Below, piece after piece: positions 44,563-56,100 of a DNA stretch of 64,000 nucleotides (positions are counted from its first letter, which is position 1; each line of letters begins with the position of its first letter). The stretch is from Pristionchus mayeri. Taxonomy: Eukaryota > Nematoda > Chromadorea > Rhabditida > Neodiplogasteridae. The stretch spans positions 10,660,689 through 10,724,688 of the forward strand of contig BTRK01000002.1 in assembly GCA_036245805.1 (NCBI GenBank), in the 5' to 3' direction. Below the pieces are notes generated by a model, which saw only the letters and a list, made by a program, of their open reading frames with translations, was not told the origin of the DNA and did no database searches. A program made the translations under genes and the position numbers.

Positions 44563-45872
44563 TAGTTACGCTCCATTCTGTTCAGCACCTTCGAAAACCC
44601 ATTTTCGTTAATTTTGGTTAAAACACTGTGCCAAGCTCTGCAGGACATTGTTCGACTCTTAGAGAATCGGGCTCATAGAAGATAAATGAAGAATGGAAGA
44701 GGAGAGAGACGAGGAAGAAATCGTCTGTCCTAAACAAATAAAATGCAATGAGAGACCGAAAATGGCATCTAGATACTCAGACGATTTCGAGGCGTCATTC
44801 CCTTGGCCCATTACCATATTTGCATGGAATAGGAGAGTCTCACGCACTCTTCTCCTCTTTTCCCATTAGCATGTCCTAAGTTAAAGGAGGATGAAAGCGA
44901 AAGCTGGAAATTTGAACGTATTTCATCCTACCACGAAATGCCCCGGCTGTCAATGTGCTAAAAACAGGCCATGCTAAAAACAGTGAAAGTAACACCAATT
45001 ACCGGTCCCCGACGCGGCTCTTGGCTACGGAGCGTCTCTCTTTTTTTTCTTATTTTTTGCGTTTGCTCGCTTTGATTGTGTTGCGTTGTTGCTAAACGCA
45101 TATCTGTACTCTAGTTCATCCTGTTATTTGAAAATCAATATTACTTCAATCGATCGATTGTGTGATCTCTTCCCATCCACCCCTTTCACGCGCGCATTCC
45201 TTTCAGTTGGATTCATGAGTTCTATCTTCTTCTTTGGGGCGATTATCTGTGATTCTACTCATTCCACGTCGATAATATTTAAATTGCTTCTGTTTCAACT
45301 AACTTTTGACCCGATTGCCACAATTTCTCCCTAAATGCGTCGTCTTAATTACTTCTTCTTTTTCGTCGTTGGCCCATCTATTATTTACATGTTTTGCTTT
45401 CAACCTTGCTTAATTGCTCATTTTTTTCTTTATTTTCTACCGTTTAATTAATTGTTCATTGAAGCCAGGTCAGCGGTCATCACCGATGATAAAAAATTGG
45501 CATGGACGGTGCTGCCTTCGCTTCTCCCAGACCTGTCAGTTAGTTTGGCTGCTTCCCACTTTGCTGTATCGATTAATTTCATTCTTGTATTTTAGAACTA
45601 CGTCCAACGTCGTCCGGCCAAGATCATGGCCCTTCCGATGGTGAAAGGCCATCGCGAAAAAGGTTCGTTTCTCTTTTTTCGGCCTATATTTAAATATTAC
45701 TCGTGTTTTATTTGTGAATGATTACCTTTTCAATTCATTTATCGTAAAATAAGTTAAGGATATTCAAATAACAATTTAGATAGAAATATTAAAAATATAC
45801 GAACATATTACGCTAGAAAATTAATCAAAGCAATAAATATCAGTCCGTAGCAATGATAAACTTTTTTTATTA
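44563..45872. other. Stretch without a recognised gene
   Basis: A plus-strand segment near 45597-45660 after a TATTTTAG acceptor reads NYVQRRPAKIMALPMVKGHR and ends at a GT donor, but no partner exon was found. Otherwise AT-rich with TTAAAGGAGG at 44882. Confidence 0.35.
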
Positions 45873-47002
45873 CTACTCCTCATCAGTCATATATCCTAGG
45901 GCCTCGTCTGCCATCGAATTGAGGAGAGGGAGATGAGGAAGAGGAGGGGGGAGGAGGGCGTCGTCCTCGCCCTCGTCGTCGTTCTCGGGCGCCTCCTCCT
46001 CCAAGTTGCTGTCGACTCCATGAGGACGAAGAGGACGGGTGAGTGTCTCCCACAACTTCTTTATTAAAAATGGTTCGTAAATTGATTACCTCTTCTTGTT
46101 TACCTTTTGTTCGGCGAGAGCAATTTTTCATTCTTCTCCGTAGTCTCGTAGTATCACATCTGTTGCACTCCCTCGTGCATGATGCCGCGAGTCCTACCAT
46201 GTGGAAGGATAGATGACATTGTCCCTGTTCGCACTTGGGACACTCTAGGAGGAGGGAGGTCAATGACTCCTTCGACACTATCATGTAGTTCGATAGAGGG
46301 ACACTTTCGATGCGGGGAGTGGCAGGGGTAGGAGGAGTCCATTCGGAGCTTTCGTTCATATCTCGAGCCTTCAAGTAGTTATCAAAAATACCTCATTTTT
46401 TTAATAATCTAATTTGAGTTAGCTTAGTGCGAGATGGAATGCAGTAATGATAATTAATGAATACCTGTTCAGGTCGGCAACAGCAGACGCAGCAGAGAAG
46501 AGGAGATCGAGTTAGGAGTAGAGGAGGACGGACGTAAGACGGAAGAGAGGATTGAAGAGGACGAGGGCGAGGAAAGACGAAGGAAGATGAAGAGGGGAAG
46601 GGCGAGAGAAGAGGGGAACAGGTAGGAGGGAGTACGATAGATGGTTGGGATACTGTAGATGGAGCAGTCGTCTCCTAAAGGCCTCTGTTTCCGTTGTATG
46701 AGATAGATAAATATATTTTCTCCCGTTTAATTGTGTATATTACTCACCACAAAGGAAGGGACAGCATCAGGTCGAAGTACGGTAGCAGTTGCCGAGTATG
46801 TGTAGTCAGAGGGGGAGAAGTGACTTGCACAGAGATAGGGACACTTGGATGCATTCACCACTGCCATGAGAGATCTTCTTCCTTCTGGGGTTGAACGGAC
46901 AGCGTTTATCCACGTTGTCCGTTTCTTCTCATTTTCCGTAAATGCGTGCATCTCTTTCTGGAATTTCCTCTGATGGCACACGACGCAAGCTCGTCGTTGC
47001 AT
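45873..47002 (-). CDS. THAP-domain protein
   Basis: The first exon (47002-46748) starts at an ATG immediately after a CCTATCAG acceptor. It encodes a THAP zinc finger: CVVC, the Phe and Trp positions in HAFTENEKKRTTWINAVRS, then KCPYLCASHFSPSDY supplying C..H, and the closing DAVPSF block. THAP domains bind DNA and are common in P-element-type and Kolobok transposases and their host derivatives. Downstream exons include 46374-46080, with a second Cys-rich segment (LECPKCEQGQC ... CTRECNRC), and a last exon ending in an acidic tail with YMTDEE. The exon between (near 46650-46488) is less certain. No catalytic transposase domain was recognised, so this is a regulatory or domesticated form, or incomplete. 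Confidence 0.75.
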
Positions 47003-47129
47003 CTGATAGGGAGGATTACATTAGCAGACGATATAGTATCGACGATAGTTTGCACATGAATATTACATTTCAATTAGCAATACTAGCTTGTGGGTATACA
47101 AATACTTTATCATTTAGTCCATGACATAG

Positions 47130-47844
47130 CTATTCTTCATCGAATAGCGCAGATGGCTTGAAGCCGGTGTAATGTCCATCGGCACTTGGCCATTTCTTCC
47201 GGACGGCATCGATGACACAAGCGGGGAGTCGAACTCTCTGTCCTCGTCCGAGTGGTCCGAGAAGAGAGGCCACTATCACTCGATAGCACCCGTGTCTTTC
47301 ATTCTTTCTATCCATGGTATCTATTTGATTGATATAGTGTATTCCGGATACAATAGCCTTTCAATAGAGTAAACGATTGTTGGAAAGGGGAACTCACTGA
47401 TTCGCATCGATGGCCACATGTCCACTCGCATAGCCGTAGAGGGCAACTGCAGCTTCCGTACCCTCAAGTGAGTGATTGAGATGAAAGTTATCAACAATAG
47501 GAAGTATAGTAACTAACCGCTTCTGTGAGCAGGTACTCCTTGAAGTATTGATCCTGCGTAATGCAGGCTTTCCTACCGTGGTCCTTCAGCTTATCCAGCA
47601 ATCCCTCCTTGAAGAGATTTCCTTTCTTGAGAAGAGGGTAGAGAAACAGCGATTTGCAGCAGTAATCGTGCTTTTCCTCGAGATCTCTAGGGGGACAACG
47701 AGTGCAGGAACACTCCACAGTCTTCTCGAGGTCAACCCCATCTGCGAAGATCTTCTGCTCCCTCTCCTTGGCTGCTTTGATTCTAGCCAGAATCTTGTCC
47801 GCTTGCTTGGGGTCGGGGAGAAAGGGATCGGGAAGTGATGTCAT
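47130..47844 (-). CDS. P2X7-tail (ballast)-like domain protein, three exons
   Basis: Exons 47844-47518, 47462-47398 and 47307-47130 join in frame to about 189 residues. A charged N-terminal helix precedes CSCTRCPP and DYCCKS, then a block with ACITQDQYFKEYLL, ALYGYASGHVAID, and the diagnostic tail CYRVIVASLLGPLGRGQRVR, LPACVIDAVRKKWPS, DGHYTGFKPS. The Cys pattern and the LGRG, LP(S/A)C and YTGF motifs match the cytoplasmic zinc/GDP-binding tail domain of vertebrate P2X7 receptors, which also exists alone in many invertebrates. No channel part is present here. The splice site of exon 2 (TTGAG) is weak. Function unknown. The THAP gene begins 127 bp after its stop on the same strand. Confidence 0.75.
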
Positions 47845-48221
47845 CTAGAGATCAATCAATCGATCAATTAGTGATACAATAATGTAACTTGTGTAATGAA
47901 CAAAAAACAATCAAGACAATGATAAAATCGTTTGAAAAGAGCTGTTTGTCCCATTCTTTGCGTACGTGCATCTTTCATCGATTGACTAGACATTTGTCTA
48001 AAGGGTCAGAATAGAGGCTCAAACGAATGATCTACAATCATGATTGTTCACCGGATTGAATTTGTACGGAAAATCGAATTCTTCAATCTCTTTATTGTAC
48101 TGTTTTGTTGTATTGCATTGTAAAAATGAAAATGTTTGATAAAAGAAATGGAAATGAGTGTCACAATATGCTAAATAGGTTTCCCTCATTGCATTAATGC
48201 AGAAACCACCGCGGCAAAATG
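47845..48221. other. 5' flank of the P2X7-tail-like gene
   Basis: AT-rich; no gene recognised. The gene's promoter should lie here. Confidence 0.35.
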
Positions 48222-48290
48222 TTAGTCCTCGGCGGGAATCGAACCTGTCCCTTTCCCACTCTCGTTGTCGCCGCTCTACAGATCGAACTA
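48222..48290 (-). tRNA. tRNA-like sequence with A and B boxes (SINE head or pseudogene)
   Basis: On the minus strand TAGTTCGATCTGTAGAGCG resembles a D-arm/A-box (stem GTTC/GAGC) and GGTTCGATTCC is a perfect B-box. The anticodon stem does not pair well and the spacing is short, so it is not a normal tRNA. Confidence 0.5.
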
Positions 48291-49359
48291 GAAAGAGGAG
48301 AAAGAGGTAGTGAGATAGTGTGCGCTGCGCAATCTTTTCGCAGCCATTTCCCTGAGCTATCAATTACAGTACCCGTGCGCGTATTTCCCTTGATCTTTGA
48401 TCTCCGTTTTTCAAATTTTGGCTTTCTATTGTCGTTCAAGGAATAAATCCGGATATATCTTTAGTAGACGAAGTTCATTTTCCCTTTCCTCCTCCTTTAT
48501 GTGCCTGTCTAGCTTGTTAGTTGATCCCTCCCTATTCCATCGTCTTTGTTACTTGCACATTGTGACTTCTTCTCTAGTATTTCTTTCTTTATTTTTTTCT
48601 TTACTGCTATTTACTTATATTTCTCCGCCTTTTTTGGTCTCTCATTGTCTTTTGATTGTTCGTTGGACAATGGAATAATCTTTATAAATTCAAGTATCGA
48701 ATACTTGAGTCGCGCTGCCCTGTCCTGGCTCCGCTCTCAACGACGACTGCGCGCCGGGTCCATGGAAGCCGCCACGCTGCAGGTATACTGTAGATAGGCA
48801 CTGCTGGTGTACTGTGGATGGAGGATTGGGTGAGATGTTTGCGTATTGTGTTATTCTCATGTTAGTGATTACGGTAATGACAATGTGCAGAAGACCAGTA
48901 ATGAACACTAGTATTCATGGATACTGGATTGGGGCTGGTATTGTTATCGTGTTTGCCGTGGTAGGCTGGCTCATCACCACTGTGCGGGGTTACTGTAACT
49001 ACACTCACTTCAGGAATCGCCAACTGGCTGCGCGTCTGCAGCACTCGCCGTCATCTCCTCGTGAAAAAAGAAGAAGGATCGCCTAAGGGTATGTTTCCAT
49101 CTCTATTAGTTTCGTTGAACAATGTTAGCTGGAAGAAATTGAAGTAGATACCGTAATTCAGATTGCAGATAGATTGTGGGCTCTGCCATCTGCTCAGCCA
49201 TCTGCGCTGGCTGCACGCCGGATGACGGATGACGTCACAAGACGTCGCGGCGCTGCTGGTCTACTGTGGATGGAGCGGCGACGGTCTTCGTCCCTTCGAG
49301 GCCGAAGACGCAGTTGCTGCTCCCCCCCCCCCCCTCTCCCCCCTCCCCCTTCCCCGATT
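48291..49359. other. Stretch without a firm gene
   Basis: A 90-codon frame (48814-49086) encodes two hydrophobic segments and a basic tail, but it overlaps repeated GTACTGTGGATGGA-type sequence and has no splice or homology support. A 13-C run lies at 49322-49334. Confidence 0.35.
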
Positions 49360-49640
49360 TTTGGAAGAAATATAGGATCTCATCCCATTCCGACAGGGTA
49401 CTGTAGGATTGGGCTGGGATCGTGCAGGGGGTAGCGAGGCCGCCATCTTCTTGACATCCTCTCGGGAGCAGAACTTCTTGGTCTTCAGTCGTTTTGCATT
49501 GAGCTGAAATACTTTTCTCTGTTCTCTGGACGCACGTATCTCGACGTATGATCCAAATCCAATTCGCGATTTAAACTGTCCTTGATCGATTCTCTTCTCG
49601 ATAAATGCATTTCCTCCACGTGGATAAGTCTAACGAGCTT
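49360..49640 (+). repeat. Diverged partial copy of repeat R1
   Basis: TCCCATTCCGACAGGGTACT, GCCATCTTCTTGACATCCTC and GATAAATGCATTTCCTCC/GTGGATAAGTC follow the order of R1 positions 9440-9700. Confidence 0.7.
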
Positions 49641-50172
49641 CTTTTATTGCGTTGAAATACGAAACACGGCATTTCACGGTCCGAATTGCCGGTTGACGAA
49701 ACGACTTACAGACTCCCAAACGCACTCGCCGACTTTAATTCACACCACCGAGGGAATATTTAAAAATTTAAATGATACCGTATCCATTTACGTTGCACAA
49801 GGGATCTCGGCATTGGACCAAAAATCAATCGATATTTTCAATCGATATCAGGGTTTCTGCGATGACTTTTTTCCGGCTCCGGTCTTGTTTACGGCGGCCA
49901 GGTGCGCGCACCATGCCGCAACCTGGCGGTGGTGTAGTGGGCGGAGTCTTGGTTTTGTGTGTGCGCGAAATGCCTTGCGAAAAATATATTTAAAAAACTC
50001 AGTTTGCGATTGGAAAATCTCAGAATACACCGTACTAGACCGAGATTTACGGGGAGTCGGCCGTCATCTTCACACTCCTATGTACACCACGAATTTCACC
50101 ATTTTTTGCATAATTATTTAAATTGTACGTTATTGTTGAAATTTGCTTGCTTTAATTGTGCTAATCACTCGT
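49641..50172. other. 5' flank of the ING3-like gene
   Basis: No gene recognised. Promoter region by position. Confidence 0.35.
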
Positions 50173-53100
50173 ATGTCCTCAGGGACTCCTTCTAGTTTGA
50201 TGATCTTCTTGGAGGACATCATCGAACGTGAGTTATTTTCGCCCTTCCATTCCCGCACTGCTCGTTTGCCTCACAATTGGTACCAAGGCGACGGAATAGG
50301 CTGTTATGATCTCCTATATCGATATATTAGTAATCATCTCTTGCTGCAGTCATCGAGGATGTGCCCGACGAGCTCCAACGGCGCGGAGGCCTCATACAAG
50401 ACTGGGAGAGGCAGGCTTCTGGTGAGCGAATTGCTGCTAATTTCAAAATATATTTCGAAATTGCCCCTCCAGAATACAAGAAACAGGCGGACTCGCTAAC
50501 CGCGCGTCTACACAACGACAAAAGCCTCAAGGACGAGGAGAAGGCCATCCTCTTCCGCCAGATCTCCGAGGTACCGCATTTGGCACTTCTCTGGAAGTCT
50601 ATAGTGGGCTTAGGCTTTGCTTAGACAAAGGAAAATGTTTGAGGTTTGGATTGATGTAAGGCATTATCAACGCACCCGGGGGTCTATTCTCGTAGCCTGT
50701 ATCAACACTCCAATCTGGGCTAGCGGTGCCCCGCATTTATGAAGCCTGTCCTCGACTAACGCCTAGTTGGGATGGTAGTAGATAGGAATAGCCTGTGTGA
50801 AAGCATTTAATTTTTGTTCGATATACGAAAATCAATTCGAATGGGGAGACCTGCAAATGTGGTGTTGCTGCCTTAAAGTTGTCCTTGGTACCGTGCCAAA
50901 AACACTTAAATAATTGTCTACTTCCAGATGCTCGATCGGGCTAAAGATCTGACGTCGAAGAAATACGACATGGCGGAGAAGTGCCATCAGCTCATACAAG
51001 TGAGGCAACTTTCATATTATTTTAGATTTATTAAGTATTATTGAGACTAAAAATCACAATTGACGGCCTGTTTAATCTGCTCTCAATCCCGCTGTTTTTG
51101 TGTTTCGTACTCATAACATCTATGTAACGGCCCACCGATTGTGGTAGTAGACTAGTGCTATTCGTACTTTTCATTCGCACTTTGAAAATAATTTTAAAAT
51201 TTATTTTAAAAAATGCAAGGTTGCCTAAGTGTTTCTCTTGAATTGTATTATGTTTAAGATGGTGAGCTTTCCTTTGCAGAAGCTGAGTGACCGAGTCAGT
51301 GATTGGTCCTATCACTGTAAGCTGGAGCTGGAGGTTGACGCGCCAGGCAGCACCTTCCAAGTGGAGAATAGTGAGTGATTTGCTCTATCTTGGGCTGATT
51401 AGGGCGCGCTTAGGTTGCTTAGGACCGTTGTTTGAAGCTTTTATTCATCGTTTGAATCGCTTGAAGTGACAGATCTTGGAAATAGAGAAAACTGAACTCA
51501 GCATAAAAGCAGGAAATATAAAATTAAGGAAAGATCGAAATTGCACCAAATATGAAAATACTGTTATTATAATTAAATATGAAGGGTTGTATAGTGAAGA
51601 AAGTGGTGCTAAACCAGTTGCATGCAGGCTTCATAAACGAGACGGTTATGGCGGCGACTGCTGCAGCGAACGTTCGCAGCCAGGGCTTTCGCGTGCCCGA
51701 CGAGAAGCCCCAGCCGCCCCAGAGGTACCCTACCACAGATCTCCTGGTATCGGTCTTGGCACCGCCTCTTCTTGGTTCTACTCCGGTGGTCTTGGGCTCC
51801 TCCGCACTAGCCCATAAACGCACTTCGATCTCGCGCGTGGTACTACCCTTCCGTGGCCGTGATCCTGTTGTGTTGGCTCCATTGTTTGATTTCGCTCTCG
51901 ATTACATTGGCACTCTAGCCCATAGAGGCAGTCCGAAACCTGAAACAGCCTAGTGTCCGTCGCCTTATCCTCGGCACTCGGGACGCTTTCTGCGCGGCAG
52001 TGTGAAACCTGAAATTGCCTTGGTTTTGGCTCATTTCTATGGGAACGTGATCTTTCGGTTTTTTCGTTCCCCTGAGGATGGCGTCAAATTACGTCTCCGA
52101 TGAAAAGATGCGTGAAAATGCGTGCTTTTTGGTAGTTAGGGTTTAGCTCCATGCAGTTTAGTGCTTATCAGCAGCGATAATGATGTAATTTTGGCAAAGG
52201 TCTGGCTAATACTCTCGCGCGCTCGAACCATCTTCTCTTTCTGACCCCAGCCTCTCCCTCTTTAATTTCTCCTTCCATGGCATCTCATTTCGAGCGTTTC
52301 CTTCCTCGATTTTCGGCATCTCCACTCAATGGAGCGAGAGGCTGGGAGAGGGCTGATGACCAACAATTAAAGAAATGGCCAAAGATTCCGGGATGCTCTT
52401 AATGTAAAGACTCATCCTTAGAGTCCTTAGATCCTTATCCTTAAAGATTCTTTCAGGGATAATCGAGGCTCTTCTTCGTTGTCCCGAGAGGGCACTCCGT
52501 TATACGGCATCGGCAACCGGGCGAGCCATGAGAGGAGAGCAACCAGGGACAGCAGGTGATTTAGTGTTATTATTGTTGTCGTTGGGCAATTTCATAGGGC
52601 AATTTCTGTGAACATGCTTCGTAATTGGGGGAATTCCGCCGCTAGAAGCGGAGGGATTATTCGCCGTTAGCAGGTGTAAAATCTGGGAATTGGACAGGCG
52701 GTGAACGCGCTAATTGGAAAGAAAGATGTTTTGCGCTAATTAGTGCTAATTAGCGGGCATCGTCGAGTTGTACTAATGGTGTTATAGTGCACATCGCCAA
52801 GTTCTACACGATTCGAGACTGTTGTGAGGGCGCCGAATGTATCCACCGACATAGTCGTTGATTCCATATGTGGGCGAGTGTTGAAGAGAGAAAAAAAGAA
52901 CTGAATACCAGTATAGTATAGGGTCAAAAATGGGGAGAGGGAGGGTAAACAAATGTATTTTCTAATTGGGTTGGAGCTCTAAACCGGTGGGGTCTTGAAG
53001 CTGGCTGCAATGGTGCCTACCTATGGTTGATTCACAACGGGAATGCGATGCCTGCTCTCTCTTGCAGCATGTCCTCCTCTCGCGCGAGCAGCACGACGCC

Positions 53101-56100
53101 CTTCGACCAGCACGCTGCCACTGCTGCTGCTGCCGTGCAGCAACTGCAGCTCCAGCGGAAGCGGAAGCGCGACAGAGCGCGCGAGAAGGTGAGCCCGATG
53201 CGGTCTGCGTGTGCAAGGGAGGACACTAGGTCTGATGAGAACTATGACGTCATGCCGCCTCAACCGGTCTAGTGCCCATTACGTGGTATGAAGCAGTGAG
53301 CAACGACAGATATTGAAATTTTACCTTACGGAGATTACAAATCGCTTTTCAACTAGTGCTGACGGATGCTGACAATGGAATGATCACTCACTTTTAAACG
53401 GAATGCGGAAATGATATTTTGCGATTAGATAAGAAAAGTGCCCCGGTGGTTTCGTGTCCCCATGGGGAACGCTTTGATTCGCTCTCACTCTGTTGTGCCT
53501 AACCAACTGAAATCAACTTGTTTCTTTGATTGGTAGATCACATGAAAGGGCAAGTAACACGGAAAATGACGTGGCGAAATTACGAAATTCATCTCTCGAT
53601 TGGGAATGTTGACATGTGAGAAGGCTTGAATTTTCGAAAAAAAATTGTGTCTCAAATCTTTACCCTTTCATTCTAGCGGTGATTTTATGTCTCACGACTA
53701 GGCTAAGGAGCCCTTCCGACAGTCTAGAATCGTGTTGGTAAGCGATATCCTTTGTCTTGCAGCAGCTGCGCGACTACCAGAAGACGCTGCAGCAGACGAG
53801 TGTAGCTGCTGTCTCGGGCAGGGGAGGATCTGCGGCAGCAGCAGCTGCGCCGCCGCCGCTGTCGTCCAAGGAGCCGCTCTCGTCGTACATGCGGAAGAAG
53901 AAGGAGAGGGAGCGGGAGGAGCGCAAGCTCAGAGAGGTGAGCCAGTCGCGGCTGCTCGCAGCTGCTGCAGCAGCAGGAGGCGGCTTGGCTGCTGCGTCGC
54001 TGCCAGATGCTGGATACTCCCCGGTCAGCTATAGGAATCACCCTGCACGAGCACCCTTGCCGGCACTAGGTCGGATGATCACCAGAAATAGGACCCTTAG
54101 TGTTACAAATTTTTGGTTTTCATCCGACCTACTGGCCCCTTGCCAGAGCTATAGAACAGATTATCTGAGAGAATCAACATATTTCTTCAGCGACTTGGCA
54201 CTGGCCGAAAATTCTAATTCCTACTAACGTCGCCAATTGGTCGGCCTTCACGAGGGAAATCGACGAGCATCGCCAGATTTGCGATCCGCATCCGCGCGGC
54301 CGCGGGCGCGGATATCGAAAAATTAACTACGGTAGCTTCGAAATTTGTATATCGACTCCAATCACTGCGGCGGTAGGGGCGCTGCATTCCTTGACAAATT
54401 CTAAGACTTTTTTACTTCGGAGAGTTTTTCGATCAGATTCCATCTAAGGCCGGAAATCGCTAATTCCACTTTTGTTTCGTACATGAAAGCAGTTCCCCAG
54501 AAATTTTTCAAGAACTCCCCTAAATATTATTGGTGATCTAGCTTCTGCTTGAATCGATACCTACTCCCGTAGAACAGCGCGATTCAACTAGACGCGTAAG
54601 TTGGTCAAAATGAATTATGGTGTAATTTTTGGGTTACTGTAGTTGAGTGCACAAGTTGGACGACTTTTCCCAATTGGTGTAGGATAGCTTCAAATTGATT
54701 TTCAGACCATTTAACACCTGTTGGGAAATGTCGCCCTAACTTCGCACTCGCATACCGTAACCCAAAAATTACACCATAATTCATTCAAAATTCATTTTGA
54801 CCAACTTACGCGTCTTGTTGAATCGCGCTATTCTACGTGAGAATGTATCGAGTCAAGCAGAAGCTAGATCACCAATTATATTTAGGGGAGTTCTTGAAAA
54901 ATTTCTGGGGAACTGCTTTCATGTACGAACTAAAAGTGGAATTATCGATTTCAGGCGTTAGATGGAATCTGATCGACAAACTCTCCGGAATAAAAAAGTC
55001 TTAGAATTTGTCAAGGGATGCAGCGCCCCTATCGCCGCAGTCATAGGAGTCGCTTTTAAAATTTCGAAGCTACCGTAGTTAATTTTTCAAATTCCGCGCC
55101 CGCCCGCGCGGATGCGGATCGACATTCTGACGATGCTCGTCGGTTTCCCTCCTGGAGGCCGACCTACTGGTGAAGTTAGCAGGAATTCGAATTTTCGGCC
55201 AGTGCCAAGTCTATTCCGATTATCTCGGATAGTGTGTTATAGACTGCTTTATTGTGACGAGTTTCGTGCTTCACTCGGCGCACATATCTTGTGATGGAAT
55301 TGGGAACTGCCTCGACGTAAACGAGTTGAAGGCACTCCTTGGATTGACGGCACCCGTCTCTTCATCCTCCTCCTATCTGTGTGATCGAAAATCGCGGAGG
55401 AATGTATAGAAATGATTGAGAAAAAGGAGGAAGATGGGAAGGGTGGCCAGTAACCCAAGTAGTGCCCCGGGTTGCACCCACACTCGGGGTGTTATCACAA
55501 TTCTGAAACGCGATGCTTGCAGGTGCACGCGAACCGCGAGCAGCGCGCAAGCCAGCAGAGGGTGATAAAGCCCGAACCACTTGGTTTGTTTGCAAATTTA
55601 CTGTTTTTTGTTTTTTAATTAATCAATAATTACTTAATTACTGTGTGAACATAAATCCTCCATGCAATTGGCGTGGTGTGAGCGCGGTGGAGAAAGAATG
55701 ACACAGGTGGTCAACGGAGATTACGCGCGGGAAAATTTAATTCAGTTTGCGATTCACAGTCTTCGCGTCTGAATTACATTGTTCCGTGCGTAATCTCCGT
55801 CGGCCATTTGTCTGGAATTCTCCACCGCACTCGCACCACACCAATTACTAGTATTTCTATTCTCATAGTATGCAATGGTACATCCCATGAGCCCAGTCGC
55901 GAAGCAGAGATGTACCTTTAGCCTAACCTACTTACATGAGAAAAATCTCAGATTTTTAAATATTTTTAAAAATATCGTTGCGTTTCAGACGATGGTTACG
56001 AGCAGCCGCAGGCTCCGCCCACGCAGTATCACCATCAGCAGCTGCAGCCGAGTGGTCGCAGACCGGGCCCGGGACGACCCTCCAATGCAAGCAGAGTGCA

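Noticed and set aside
48814..49086. A 90-codon frame with two hydrophobic segments
   Set aside because: It could be a small membrane protein, but nothing supports expression and its start overlaps repeated sequence.
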